DNA of 64,000 nucleotides, from assembly GCF_032884065.1 (NCBI RefSeq), contig NC_088879.1:23360038-23424037 (forward strand), read 5' to 3'. The translations under genes and the position numbers were made by a program. Position 1 is the stretch's first letter. Each line of letters begins with the position of its first letter. The notes beneath the pieces are model-generated. The model did no database searches, was not told where the DNA came from, and saw only the letters and a program-made list of their open reading frames with translations. Positions 32,987 to 43,254 of this stretch are shown here, one piece after another. The DNA is from Artemia franciscana (taxonomy: Eukaryota; Arthropoda; Branchiopoda; Anostraca; Artemiidae).

Positions 32987-33076
32987 GACTCTTCTGCCAC
33001 GGGTTTTTCTTCAGCTGCGTAGACTCGCAAGAGAATCGGAAAGATATGGCCATTCGCAGGTTAATAAACCCTCAGA
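32987..33076 (+). pseudogene. Fused exon B end and exon A end (copy A3)
   Basis: TTTGAGACTCTTCTGCCACGGG (the last bases of exon B) joins at GGGT to TTTTCTTCAGCTGCGTAGAC (the second half of exon A). Exon A3 has TAT (Tyr) where A1 and A2 have TAA, but its donor reads CTCAG/ATAAAG instead of CTCAG/GTAAAG. It is a recombination scar from tandem duplication. Confidence 0.7.
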
Positions 33077-33282
33077 TAAAGGCTTTCTTAAACCCATGAA
33101 GTTAAACTATTAAGTTCATATACATTTTACCAATTTATTCTTTTATCTGTGTTGCTGATGTTATTTTTTGTTAACATTGTTATTTAATATCAAGTACCTG
33201 CTACCTGCAGCTCCTTCCAATAATTTTGAAACAAAAATGATATAGATTTCAGCAATTTAATTTTGACCATTCTATGTTTCAG

Positions 33283-33600
33283 GAGTGACAGCGTTAAGTT
33301 GGCCATGGCCATTTCAATTCTTAGAAGAGCGTGTGGGGTATAAATGGATCCATGTATTTCATTTTGCCAGTTTGATGGTTGTGACGCTCTCCAACTCATT
33401 AGCATGGATCCATTATGCCCCAAAAGCAGAAGCCACCCTCCTTAATATAACGGCCAACACTATATTACAAGGATTGTGTAATACGGCACTCCTAATCTGG
33501 AAGGTGGTTTTCTTCTCTTTTAATGTACTAAAAGAGGAAGAAACATCGTACATTGTGATCCAGATAGAGTGCGCCATTGTATTTGAGACTTCTGCCACGG
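33283..33600 (+). pseudogene. Exon B, copy 4
   Basis: Acceptor TTTCAG, then VTALSWPWPFQFLEERVGYK, FASLMVVTLSNSLAWIHYAP and CNTALLIWKVVFFSFNVLKE. Copies 4-6 share a 6-base insertion (extra Pro-Phe) relative to copies 1-2. A 2-base deletion near 33591 (GAGACTTCTGCC versus GAGACTCTTCTGCC) shifts the frame just before the donor. Confidence 0.65.
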
Positions 33601-33844
33601 GTATATAACCTTTGATTTATATTTCTTTTTTTTTATTTGGCATACATGATATAATGTATCATTCGTTGGAGCAGGAAGCCATGTAGAAATATTAAAATTA
33701 TCCCTAATAATCTTTTTTTGTCACTAGTCACTAGCTGCCAGAAGTTAGATCCCAATGACTTGCCAGTGCCAATGAATCTCGTTTTATTTATATATTTTTA
33801 AGTATGATCTCATTTCTATGCACACATGTCCGTGTGTCACTGGT

Positions 33845-34115
33845 ATAAGAACATGGCATGATCACGTTTAATGAGCGATTCGTGTTTGTTCGAGAAAACA
33901 GTACTTTAATTGTAAATGTCCATCGAATAAAAGGTACCGATGGCGACGTCTCTGTGAGATGTAGGTCGCTGCAACAGACCGCCAAGGAAGGGACTGATTT
34001 TTTGGGTGGCAAAAAAATCATCAATTTTAAACACCAAGTAGGCAAAATTAGACTTCGAATTCCGATTATCATGACAGAGCGTAACTTCAACCGTTTCTTC
34101 TTCTTCTTCTTCTAA
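33845..34115 (+). CDS. Calx-beta domain segment inserted between exon B copies
   Basis: An 85-codon frame reads FVFVRENSTLIVNVHRIKGT, DGDVSVRCRSLQQTAKEGTD, FLGGKKIINF and RLRIPIIMTERNFNRF. This follows the Calx-beta pattern found in sodium/calcium exchangers and some adhesion proteins: F-V-EN---V-V-R--G-DG-VSVRY-T---TA--G-DF, then L-F--G---------I-I-DD. The Asp pair that ends a calcium-binding Calx-beta repeat is Thr-Glu here. The segment lies in a about 450-base insertion (about 33656-34112) absent from the otherwise matching flanks of B5 and B6. It ends in a TTC repeat. It may be a captured or retro-inserted exon. No other part of an exchanger is visible. Confidence 0.6.
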
Positions 34116-34317
34116 TGAAAGTGTCAAAAAATGTTATTTTTGGTATAATGAAAGTGTCAAATTTTAATTTTAATATGTAATGAAGGTATAAAAGCTATTT
34201 AAGTTTAAAGCTATTATTTAATATCAAGTACCTGCTACCTGCAGCTCCTTCCAATAATTTTGAAAACAAAAATGATATAGATTTCAGCAATTTAATTTTG
34301 ACCATTCTATTTTTTAG

Positions 34318-34637
34318 GAGTGACAGCGTTAAGTTGGCCATGGCCATTTCAATTCTTAGAAGAGCGTGTGGGGTATAAATGGATCCATGTATTTCATTTT
34401 GCCAGTTTGATGGTTGTGACGCTCTCCAACTCAATTGCATGGATCCATTATGCCCCAAAAGCAGAAGCCACCCTCCTTAATATAACGGCCAACACTATAT
34501 TACAAGGATTGTGTAATACGGCGCTCCTAATCTGGAAGGCGGTTTTCTTCTCTTTTATTGTGCTAAAAGAGGAAGAAACATCGTACATTGTGATCCAGAT
34601 AGTGTGCGCCATTGTATTTGAGACTCTTCTGCCACGG
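34318..34637 (+). CDS. Exon B, copy 5, intact
   Basis: 320 bases (phase fits exon A, ends phase 0 at CCACGG/GTATAT), no stop. It reads WPWPFQFLEERVGYKWIHVF, HFASLMVVTLSNSIAWIHYA, GLCNTALLIWKAVFFSFIVL and IVCAIVFETLLPR. The acceptor is TTTTTTAG. It is nearly identical to copy 6 and could be spliced as an alternative exon if a gene spans it. No exon C or D follows within reach. Confidence 0.55.
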
Positions 34638-34890
34638 GTATATAACCTTTAATTTATATTTCTTTTTTTATTTGGCATACATGATATAATGAAAGTGTCA
34701 AAAAAATGTTATTTTTGGTATAATGAAAGTGTCAAATTTTAATTTTAATATGTAATGAAGGTATAAAAGCTATAAGTTTAAAGCTATTATTTAATATGAA
34801 GTACCTGCTACCTGCAGCTCCTACCAATAATTTTGAAAACAAAAATGATATAGATTTCAGCAATTTAATTTTGACTATTCTATGTTTCAG

Positions 34891-35210
34891 GAGTGACAGC
34901 GTTAAGTTGGCCATGGCCATTTCAATTCTTAGAAGAGCGTGTAGGGTATAAATGGATCCATGTATTTCATTTTGCCAGTTTGATGGTTGTGACGCTCTCC
35001 AACTCAATTGCATGGATCCATTATGCCCCAAAAGCAGAAGCCACCCTCCTTAATATAACGGCCAACACTATATTACAAGGATTGTGTAATACGGCGCTCC
35101 TAATCTGGAAGGCGGTTTTCTTCTCTTTTAATGTACTAAAAGAGGAAGAAACATCGTACATTGTGATCCAGATAGTGTGCGCCATTGTATTTGAGACTCT
35201 TCTGCCAGGG
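34891..35210 (+). pseudogene. Exon B, copy 6, donor site lost
   Basis: Open frame like copy 5 (WKAVFFSFNVLKEEETSYIV, then IVFETLLPG). The donor reads CCAGGG/ATATAT where copies 2, 3 and 5 have CGG/GTAT. This replaces the GT and also changes the last Arg to Gly. The acceptor TATGTTTCAG is intact. Confidence 0.65.
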
Positions 35211-35977
35211 ATATATAACCTTCGATTTATATTTCTTTTTTTTATTTGGCATACATGATATAATGAAAGTGTCAAAAAAATGTTATTTTTGGTATAATGA
35301 AAGTGTCAAATTTCAATTTTAATATGCAATGAAGGTATAAAAGCTATTAAGTTTTAATTTTGGATGTAAATCCACTCAATGCACTAAAGCCAATGAACAT
35401 TAGAAAAAAATGGCCTTTTCGAGCCTTTATTGCTGGCACATATTTGTCATGCGGCTCCACCACGCCTAGGGTGCGTGGCTCGTTCCACCTCCCAACTATG
35501 CTGAAATCTCTTTTGCTTGGGTCAAGAGACAGCAGACAGCAGAGTTAGGAAATTTGGTTAGTAAGGTTAGGAATCTGGTAACATCTTTGCAGAGTGCGTT
35601 TTTTGCAAGTTTAGATTTCGAACAGAGAAAAGAATGGGAGGGGGTTGTCTGTGGGTCGATTCTTGATAGCTTGCTCCTGCTTGTCTGATCGGTTCCTGAG
35701 TGGCCCCAACCTTTTTGACAGGCGGCGATTGGATTATAATGCGTCTTACATTAGTAATGATTGTGTTCGGAATGTTGTATTGCTCTGTAAGATATTTCTC
35801 AATGAATGCCTTGTCGCTGTTTATTCCTAGCTGCAGGGGTACGCCTTAAGCAACTAGGTTAAGTTTCCTGCTATCTTTGTCTCTTTCCTGTCTAAACAGT
35901 CTGCGGTCTTCGTTTGAGTGAATAAATTGTTCTCAAGAATAATTAAATCACAATTAGAAAAGCCTTTAAGAACATTC
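35211..35977. other. Mostly non-coding; possible old retroelement debris
   Basis: The first part matches the 28.5-28.66 kb flank. From about 35450 the composition changes (more GC), and a frame reads RQQTAELGNLVSKVRNLVTS followed by FFASLDFEQRKEWEG at about 35525-35640. This could be a retroelement gag/ORF1 remnant, but I cannot assign it. Confidence 0.3.
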
Positions 35978-36098
35978 TTTCTTTCTCTCTCTTTCTTTCT
36001 TTCTCTCTCCCTCTCTCTTTCTTTCTCTCTCTCTTTGTCTCTCACCTCTCTCTTTGTCTTTCACCTCTCTCTTTCTCTCTCCCTCTCCCTCTCTCTTC
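35978..36098. repeat. CT-rich microsatellite
   Basis: About 120 bases of CTTT/CTCT repeats. They read as poly-Ser/Leu/Phe or poly-Arg/Glu in ORFs on the two strands, which are artefacts. Confidence 0.95.
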
Positions 36099-36660
36099 AT
36101 ATATGATATATGTTCATTGTTAATTCGTGAAAACAGTGTTGACCTCTGCCAACTTTTTAATCCAACTTATTTTTAAGAATATCATGAAAAATTTAGTCTA
36201 GGGTCCAGAGACTGAATTCGGCAATGTTGAAAATAAACTGCGTATAATCAAACCTGAAGGTGCGAAACTTAACAGGCTAATCTCACAGGTAATTGTGGTC
36301 CCTATTTTACTAAGTTTTTTTTTCTTTTGTCGTTGCTACGAGTCCAGTGGCTTGTAGATTGTTGCAGTATTTGATTGGCACTATTTATACCAGCACACTT
36401 GTGGAAAAAATACCGAAGAACCTTTCTAATACAGTTTGACATATCCCTGTCCATCCCCTCCTCCAAAAATTCTGACTCCTCTTTGCAATTTTCTATTTTC
36501 TTGGAAAATAAAGTCTTTTATGCAAAACTCAATAAACACCAAGATTGAGAAAGCTTGCAATAATCTATTTTTTTCCTCTCTTCATGTTGCATGATTAAAC
36601 CTTAAAAGGAAATGTCACTTTTACAAAGTGACAAAGTAGAAAGTAGAAAGAGCCGTAGTC
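36099..36660. other. Region upstream of the gypsy relic, no LTR identified
   Basis: I looked for a sequence shared with 41640-42420, where a 3' LTR would be expected, and saw none. A C-rich segment near 36450 and a short ORF in another frame (36612-36824) are not informative. Confidence 0.4.
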
Positions 36661-37260
36661 ATGCAGCATCAAAAATTATCAATAAATGCGGTAGAAAACA
36701 AAATCGCTATAAAATCAAGAAATCCCCCTCCACGATTTTTCTCCCGAGAATCATCGCCAAATCCAGCTCGAAATCAGATTCGAACCACCACACCTCCAAG
36801 ACAAGTACGTTTTGCTCCCAATAATCAATTGACATCACAAACCAATTATGAACCACTAAGGTGCCACACCAGTAACCGATTAGGCAATATACCAAGGAAT
36901 TGTTTTGTGAACAACAATTATCGCCCTAATTTTGGGGGAACGAGCAACCGTTTGTCCAGGGGGACAAACTATAGTGGGTGCGCCACCAGAGGTAATCGAG
37001 GGAACACTTTTTTGACAAGAGGTAATTACCAAACCCAAAATCCGAATTTCCAGCTCAATAAATATCAGTATCGCGGAAGGAAAAACCAACCTAATAACGG
37101 TTGGAATAGAAATACAAGAGGTAGTTATATCAGCCGACCGCAACGATATAACAACTCCAACTCAAATAATAATCAAGAAAACCAAGGTAGAAAAATTGAA
37201 AGTTCTACATCGAACATCTGGGAACCGCAGGGAAACGATACAACCCTCCAAAATTCGTAG
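36661..37260 (+). pseudogene. Ty3/gypsy-type gag C-terminus (nucleocapsid region)
   Basis: A 199-codon frame is very rich in Asn, Arg and Gly (RGTNYSGCATRGNRGNTFLT), as in RNA-binding nucleocapsid tails. CHTSNRLGNIPRNC at about 36862-36903 has the exact spacing of a CCHC zinc knuckle (C-x2-C-x4-H-x4-C), but with Ser for the second Cys and Asn for His, so zinc binding should be lost. The N-terminal capsid part is missing. The protein would coat the genomic RNA of the element. Confidence 0.6.
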
Positions 37261-37301
37261 GACCAAAGTTTGGCGACAGGCACATTTATAGGTCCTTACC
37301 A

Positions 37302-37652
37302 GTGATTATACCATTTTTGAGTGCAAATAATAATAACATGTTACCAATATTTACAAAATTTGATGTAAGGAATATTTATTTTTCAGCCCTTATAGATTCA
37401 GGGGCGACAGTAAATGTGATAAATACATCCGTATTTAACAAATTGCCCAATTATACTAAACGACGAACGAGCAATATGTGTCCCAATTTATCAAGCGTTA
37501 CCGGACATGATCTGGACGTAAGGGGGACTGTGTACCTAGCCTTGCGCAAGGGCAACAGAAATTTCTATACTCGATTTATAATTTGTAAAAATTTCCATAC
37601 GAAGCTAAATTTAATAGAAGAAAATCATAATGAAAAATACTATGGACTTTAA
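37302..37652 (+). pseudogene. Retropepsin-like protease region
   Basis: FSALIDSGATVNVINTSVF carries the aspartic protease active-site D-S-G-A with the following hydrophobic strand. A second typical motif is less clear. It lies between gag and RT as expected. The frame shifts near 37640, and the continuation 37630-38020 is a lower-quality linker. Confidence 0.65.
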
Positions 37653-38820
37653 GTACGAAAAACTAAAATTCCCCCAAAATCAATGCAGAGTCCAAATATC
37701 TCAAATGCTAGAGCCCACTAATGATAAAAACGAAATTTGGATAGCCTCACCACTTGAGGATATTAAAAAAAAATATAACATGCGAAGAACAAATTATAAA
37801 TTACGAAAAGGGTGAAGGTTACATTTGGGTAACGAACACCTACGCAAATGACCTGATCACACTAAATAAAGAAACATGTTTAGTTAAAATACAAGTAGTA
37901 TCGGAAACGGATATAAATAATTTGAAAAAATCGAAAAAAAACTTAGTGAATAATATAAATATTCAAGTTGACAAAGAATATCCCATGACAAAATTCAATT
38001 TCTTGAAAAATTCGAACTGAATAACATAACTGACATCCCATTGAAGCAAAAATTATGCGACTGACTATGGGAATATAAAGTTGTTTTTTTTTCAAAATCT
38101 GAAGACGGCATAGGACTTATGCCATTGTATGAACATGAATTTAAACTACGGGACTACCAGTGGCGAAACAGCCCTACCGTATCCCCTATAAGCATAAGAC
38201 CTCGAAAGAAACCAGATTATAAGACCAAGCATAAGTCCATATTCTGCGGCCGTTATATTTGTGCCAAAGAAAAATATTGATCTTAGGTTAGTAGTAGATT
38301 ATATAGCCCTGAATAAGCAGGTAATCAGTGACGAATTTCCCCACCTAGAATATATGAAATTCTAGATTCCATATCAAATAAAAATAAAATATTTACTTCC
38401 CTAGATTTGACACAAGGCTATCATCAAGTAAAAATAGCAGGCGGGTATGTATACAAAACCGCGTTTTCTATAACAGAATGAGGCTCTTATGAATATTTAA
38501 GGGCACCTTTTGGACTAAAAACTAGTTCAAGTGCACTATGTAGACCCTTACACTTCTTGGACGATGTGATCTGCATGGACAAAGATCCCGAAGACCATTT
38601 AGTAACCTTAGCTAAAGTGTTTGAGAAATTTAGAGAAGGTAATTTAAAAAGTAGACCAGAAAAAGTAAATCTTCTTCAAACAAATCTAAAATTTTTAGGA
38701 GTAGTTGTAACATAAGGACAAATTTCTCCAGACCCTGAAAAAATAAAATCTGTTAAAAATATAACCCCCCCCCCCCAAAAAAAAAAAACTATTAAGCAAT
38801 TACGAGGAATCTTAGGATTA
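37653..38820 (+). pseudogene. Ty3/gypsy-type reverse transcriptase, many stops
   Basis: Through several frames the RT motifs can be followed: DLRLVVDYIALNKQV at about 38280, FTSLDLTQGYHQVKI at about 38394 (catalytic Asp kept), YEYLRAPFGLKTSSSA at about 38485, and HFLDDVICMDKD at 38551-38586 (FLDD for YxDD). NLKFLGVVVT and SPDPEKIKSVKN follow. Stops include TGA at about 38479 and TAA at about 38713. A run of 12 C and 12 A at 38765-38788 encodes PPPPKKK-like residues just before the RNase H part. Between protease and RT (about 37660-38270) only a degraded linker is seen. Confidence 0.8.
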
Positions 38821-39645
38821 ATGAGTTATTTTAGAAAATTCATAAGCAATTACTCACAGGTAGCGAAACCACTAACTGACCTCACTGACTTCATTAGAGG
38901 CAACCAACAAAAAATTATTTGGTCTAGGAAAGCTCAAGAATCCTTAGATCACATAAAAAAGGCTCTTATTTCAGAGCCCATATTATCATTACCAGTTTTC
39001 CAATCAGGACAATTCGTTGTTTCAACGGATGCCTCAACAAAGGGAATTTGGGTGATTCTCTCCCAAATAATAAATGGAGAAGAAAAAGTTATTGCGTACA
39101 CTTTTCGTACCCAAACCCCCGGAAAAAGTAATTACTCTGCTACACAACTTGAAGTATTATCAATTATACATCATCTCGATAAGTTTAGGCATTATTCAGT
39201 AGGAAGAAAATTTAAACTACGTTCCGACCATAAAAGCCTACGGTATTTACAGACCTTCAAGAACAGCCCGAATTCATTAAATAACATAAAGATATGTCAA
39301 AAGAAAGACAATATCTGCGCTGCTCTAATAGACTATTTCTTGTATGATAAAGAACTGCCTGATACCATGAAATCTTTCAAAAAAGAAATTGATAATTTGT
39401 ATTGTAATTTAGATGAGAATATATTATGTAGAATGACCGATAATAATAATAATAGAAATCAAACTTCCATCGTACCAGTTTTACCCCAAATTCTAGAAAA
39501 ACCCGCTTTTGAATTTTTTCATTCTGAAGTAGGTGGACACTTGGGTATAAACAAAACCTTCCATAAATTAAAACAATACTTTTTCGTCACTTCAGCCTTA
39601 AAAAAGTTAAAGAATTATGTTACGCCTTGTAAACATGTAATTTGA
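38821..39645 (+). pseudogene. RT connection, RNase H and integrase zinc-finger region
   Basis: A 274-codon open frame reads GLMSYFRKFISNYSQVAKPL (RT thumb), then FVVSTDASTKGIWVILSQ (RNase H first Asp), YSATQLEVLSIIHHLDKFRH (Glu) and KLRSDHKSLRYLQTF (Asp). The end HSEVGGHLGINKTFHKLKQY with TPCKHV is the HHCC zinc finger of integrase, where the last Cys is disrupted by a TGA. Confidence 0.85.
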
Positions 39646-40208
39646 GAAAAAATCCTCAAATCTACCCTAATCCAGCAATAGAAAGAATGCCTACGGCCAA
39701 GTTTCTATTTGATTTATATGGTACTAGCGGAGGGTTACCCAAGTCTGACAAAAGACATACTTGCGTACTCTCAGTAATCGATCATTTTTCTGGTTTCACG
39801 TTTGCTAGGCCATTGAAAAACCGGGGCGCTTACGTCACAAGCAAAGCCCTTAATAAAATATTTCTTAATTTCGGTATTCCTAATACAATATTAAGCAAAA
39901 TAGGCCCTAATTCCGTATCAAAAGTAACCAAGGATTTACTGTCTTTTCTTAAAGTAAATAAATTGGTAACAACCCCATATCACCCCCAAGCAAATAGCAA
40001 AATTGAAAACAGGCATAAGCTATTCTCTAATATTTTGAGTATTTACACAAAAGGTAATCGAAAAGATTGGCACGAAACCTTACCCAATTTGACAAATGTG
40101 ATTAATACAGCTTACTCCCCAGTTATGCGTGATAACTTATTTTATATATTATTCGGACGAGATTTTCGAATCCCGTATAATGAAATTATAGTCAAGAAAA
40201 TACTATAA
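39642..40208 (+). pseudogene. Integrase core
   Basis: FLFDLYGTSGGLPKSDKRHT carries the first Asp. The second position reads ILSKIGPNSVSK where the family has SDxGxxF, so that Asp appears to be Lys. TTPYHPQANSKIENRHK keeps the Glu. DDE catalysis is therefore probably lost. It overlaps the previous frame by 4 bases. A TAA at 40206-40208 separates it from the C-terminal part. Confidence 0.8.
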
Positions 40209-40245
40209 TGATTCCGAAAATAATAAAGAAGAATTTCTTAACAGA

Positions 40246-40431
40246 ATGAGAAAAACTTATAAACTTGTGAAACAGGAAATCGAAATATCTAAAACAAAAC
40301 AAGAAGCCAAAAATATTCAAAATGTTAAGGGCGACCTAAATTATCAAATAGGAGATTGCGTTTACTTAAAATATGAAAATAAAGCGGTGGCAAAAAACTC
40401 TCTGATAGATATTCAGGACCTTAGAGAATAA
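40246..40431 (+). pseudogene. Integrase C-terminal part
   Basis: DLNYQIGDCVYLKYENKAVA matches the GD-V(Y/L)LK segment at the start of gypsy integrase C-terminal domains. A KxxxQEAK helix precedes it. The frame closes early at 40429-40431, with further GDxV-type residue runs in other frames. Confidence 0.65.
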
Positions 40432-41631
40432 TAAAACAATATGACAACAAAGTTATATTTAAACTCTTAAAAGCAAAAAAGGGAAAAGTCTATTAGACGC
40501 ATATTAGTCGTATAAAAAGGGCAAAATTCACAGAAACATGGACCCCGCAACCGTCAACATCGAATACCTCGGAAGACGAAAATGAAACACCTCAATCTAG
40601 ACTAAGTGAGCTAAAACTTTTCAATTTCAAACAAGGATATTTCCAAAATAGTAGTGATGAAGAAAAATTTCACGAATTTCTAACAATGACAAATATGATT
40701 ACCCCCAAAAAAGTACTCCTATCACGTGGAGACGCAAGGAAACCGACTCATCTTCAAGTAAAGAATCAGAAGAATTGAACTATACAATTTCACCAAAAAC
40801 ACAATTTTTCCCAGATAGAATCTCAACTTCTTACCCCCCACAACGTTTCCCCGATGATATGGTAAACCCTGTTACACCAATAGGCAGATCTCTTACGTTA
40901 TACGATGAATTAAATAAGGCTATACAGACGCCTGGGGACAAAGAGCCAGAACAGGTCAAACAGCCCCAAAGACAAACATTACGAGAAGCCATGGATCTTA
41001 TTAATTTTAAGATTAAGACTAGACAAAGTAAATTTGATGCTAGTCCAGCCAATGGTGAACACCAGTATCATGATATAACCGTTTCAAAAGCAAAACCAAG
41101 GACTGGCTATCTTGGAAGGAAACCATAATGCAATCAATTCCCCATCCTCCTGAGGATATGGCTCTTAAACAATGGAGACATCCTAAGAAAACGTTTGACT
41201 CCTCAATTAGTTCCCAAGAATCCTTCAACTCCCCCGAGTACAGAATTCAACAAGAAGTAGTAAACCTTCTATATCACGAGGAGAAGAAATTTTTGAAGGT
41301 CAAGCAGGGTCAACTCCAAAATCTCAAAAGTCTTCCAAAGAAATAAGTACTAAATCTACGAGTACCAGTTCCTCCGAAACAGAAAGTGAATCAGACACAG
41401 ATAAGCTCAAGGACTCAGAAAGAGCCAGGTCACATAGTGCTGTTGCTTCAGCCAAAAAGGGACAACTGAAAGGTCAAAAGCTCCTAAAGAAACAATATAA
41501 AAAAATCGATTTAATATCGTTAGCAAAACCAAAGAAAAAGGATGCCGAACCTAAAGACGAAAAGGTAACAACCAAGTCAGGCAGAATCGGCAAAAAACCA
41601 GACAAATTAGAATATTAATAAGGAGACTATC
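40432..41631 (+). pseudogene. Unidentified hydrophilic ORFs downstream of integrase
   Basis: Frames at 40540-40780, 40775-41128, 41128-41346 and 41347-41618 chain together with few stops. They are rich in Ser, Lys, Glu and Pro (SSSETESESDTDKLKDSERA). There is no membrane segment and no recognised motif. They could be the end of pol or a third ORF of the element. An env-like protein is not supported because no signal peptide or transmembrane helix is seen. Confidence 0.4.
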
Positions 41632-42435
41632 AGCCAGGAGTGAAGTAAACAAATCATTTACCATAAAATCAAAAAATGACTAAAAAAAAATTCCCAAAGG
41701 AACCACCCGTACTATAGGATCCCTAAAAAAATGTACTTTTCAGGAAGTTTGCTAAGAATCAGATTGAAAAATTGGCCTACTTGGTCAAAAGTGCTCAGTA
41801 TTTTAAGTAAGTTCCGGATCATCTCTTTCTAGCAAGAATATACTTATAAATGTGCAACTGTTTTTGATAAAATATTCTACCGCAAAAAAAAATTATTTAA
41901 CGTTAAAGCTTATTAATACCTCTATAAACAACGCTGGCCCAATAGGAATTTCAATCTTACATTTAAGGTAATCTTATAGCTGTGTACCATCATTTAACAA
42001 ATACCAAACTAAAGTGCATTACTATCCCTAAAAACACATCAAAGAAGTAAATTGCAGACAAGCGCCCCCGCAAGCCGTTCCCGAGGAACAAAATGTGGTC
42101 CGGTTTGGCATCCATACTTTCCTAATTGCGATTTCCTTATTTCAAACTAGTCCGATAAAATGTTCCTAACATAAGATTCTATTTTGGTTCGTACGCCGTG
42201 TCTGTACGGATTCCTGTCGTTGCTTCAGCTGATGTTACCCCATCTTATTCTCCTCATTGTATAAAATACGTGCACGTTTTAAAACAAAATTAAATAGAAA
42301 TTCTCTTACGTTGTATTTCTCTGCTTGTCATTCAACATTTCCAATTTACAAAACATTTCTTTTTATCATTTCCAATTTCTCTAAGTTGTTAAAAACCTTC
42401 TCCATTTAATTGGTTACCCAATTTACTACCAAAAT
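41632..42435. other. Non-coding, possible LTR position
   Basis: No ORF. A 3' LTR could be expected here, but no second copy was seen upstream of gag and no TG...CA pair can be justified. Confidence 0.35.
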
Positions 42436-42936
42436 ATGTCCAAAGCAATTATATACACGGAATTTATTTCAATAATTCATGCTAAAGAAAATGTTGTTTA
42501 CTCAAGTGCAATTTTCATTCAAGACGAAAACGGTAAGGAAGTGTATGCCGAAACGTGGTACCTCAATTATGATCTTACAAAATTTGAACCTCACACCTAT
42601 AGATTTGGCCTAAAATTAGCAAATACCCCAAAATACTGACCCACAAGAGTGGAAGTAAAAATAAAGTACTCAAATAAAAACAAAAAGGAAAAAATTTAAC
42701 AAGTTCAATTTTTGATAAGAAAATTACAACAAAGATTTAATATTCACTACCGGTTTTGCAAGGGCCCTACTCAAACTGACGTCCTTTTAATCGACAAATG
42801 TAAACCCCCCAAATATGTTACAAAATCGAGGAAAATAAAAAATTTACCAAATACGAAGGAGTACACCACCCCTTACATGAAATCCGACATTATACAAAAT
42901 TTATGTAAGATCCGAGATCCCAAGAATACGCCTTAA
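42436..42936 (+). pseudogene. Unidentified ORF pair (42436-42639 and 42712-42936)
   Basis: The first frame reads AIIYTEFISIIHAKENVVYS, then IQDENGKEVYAETWYLNYDL. The second reads IRKLQQRFNIHYRFCKGPTQ. Both keep normal-looking codon content and a hydrophobic/polar alternation expected of folded protein. I do not recognise them. A loose similarity of the first to a DEDD exonuclease start was considered but not accepted. Confidence 0.35.
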
Positions 42937-43254
42937 GGGTAAATAACATTTTCTAAAAAGCGAAAAAAGTCAATGGAAGCAAAAACAGACGCGTACAAAA
43001 ATAAACTAAAATCAAAAAATTCAAATGATTAAAAATATATCATTTCAAGACGAATCTCCAGAAGGACTTCAGGCTGAAAAGGTAATTACCCATTAGCTAA
43101 TTAACCTGCTTACATGCGTAACTAGTACTAACAAGGAAAACTGCCGCGAAAAAGAACTGTAAGTAATACTGATGCTTTAAAACCGAACCAAAACCAAGTG
43201 CCTACGAGACGAGACTTTTGAATTCCAAATAAAACCGAATGTTTGCCAAACCTC

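Noticed and set aside
33190..35031. Minus-strand ORFs of about 77-99 codons repeated opposite exon B copies
   Set aside because: They repeat only because exon B repeats. The plus strand has matching splice borders, phases and membrane helices.
35854..36106. ORFs rich in Arg/Glu or Ser/Leu
   Set aside because: Translation of the CT microsatellite.
40432..41631. Envelope-type protein after integrase
   Set aside because: No signal peptide, membrane anchor or cysteine pattern; the sequence is hydrophilic and charged.
36099..42435. LTR pair around the gypsy-type relic
   Set aside because: No shared sequence was seen between the region before gag and the region after integrase, and no matching TG...CA ends could be defended.
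42436..42639. DEDD exonuclease-like start (IIYTEFISII)
   Set aside because: The first acidic residue would be Thr, and no further exonuclease motif could be placed.
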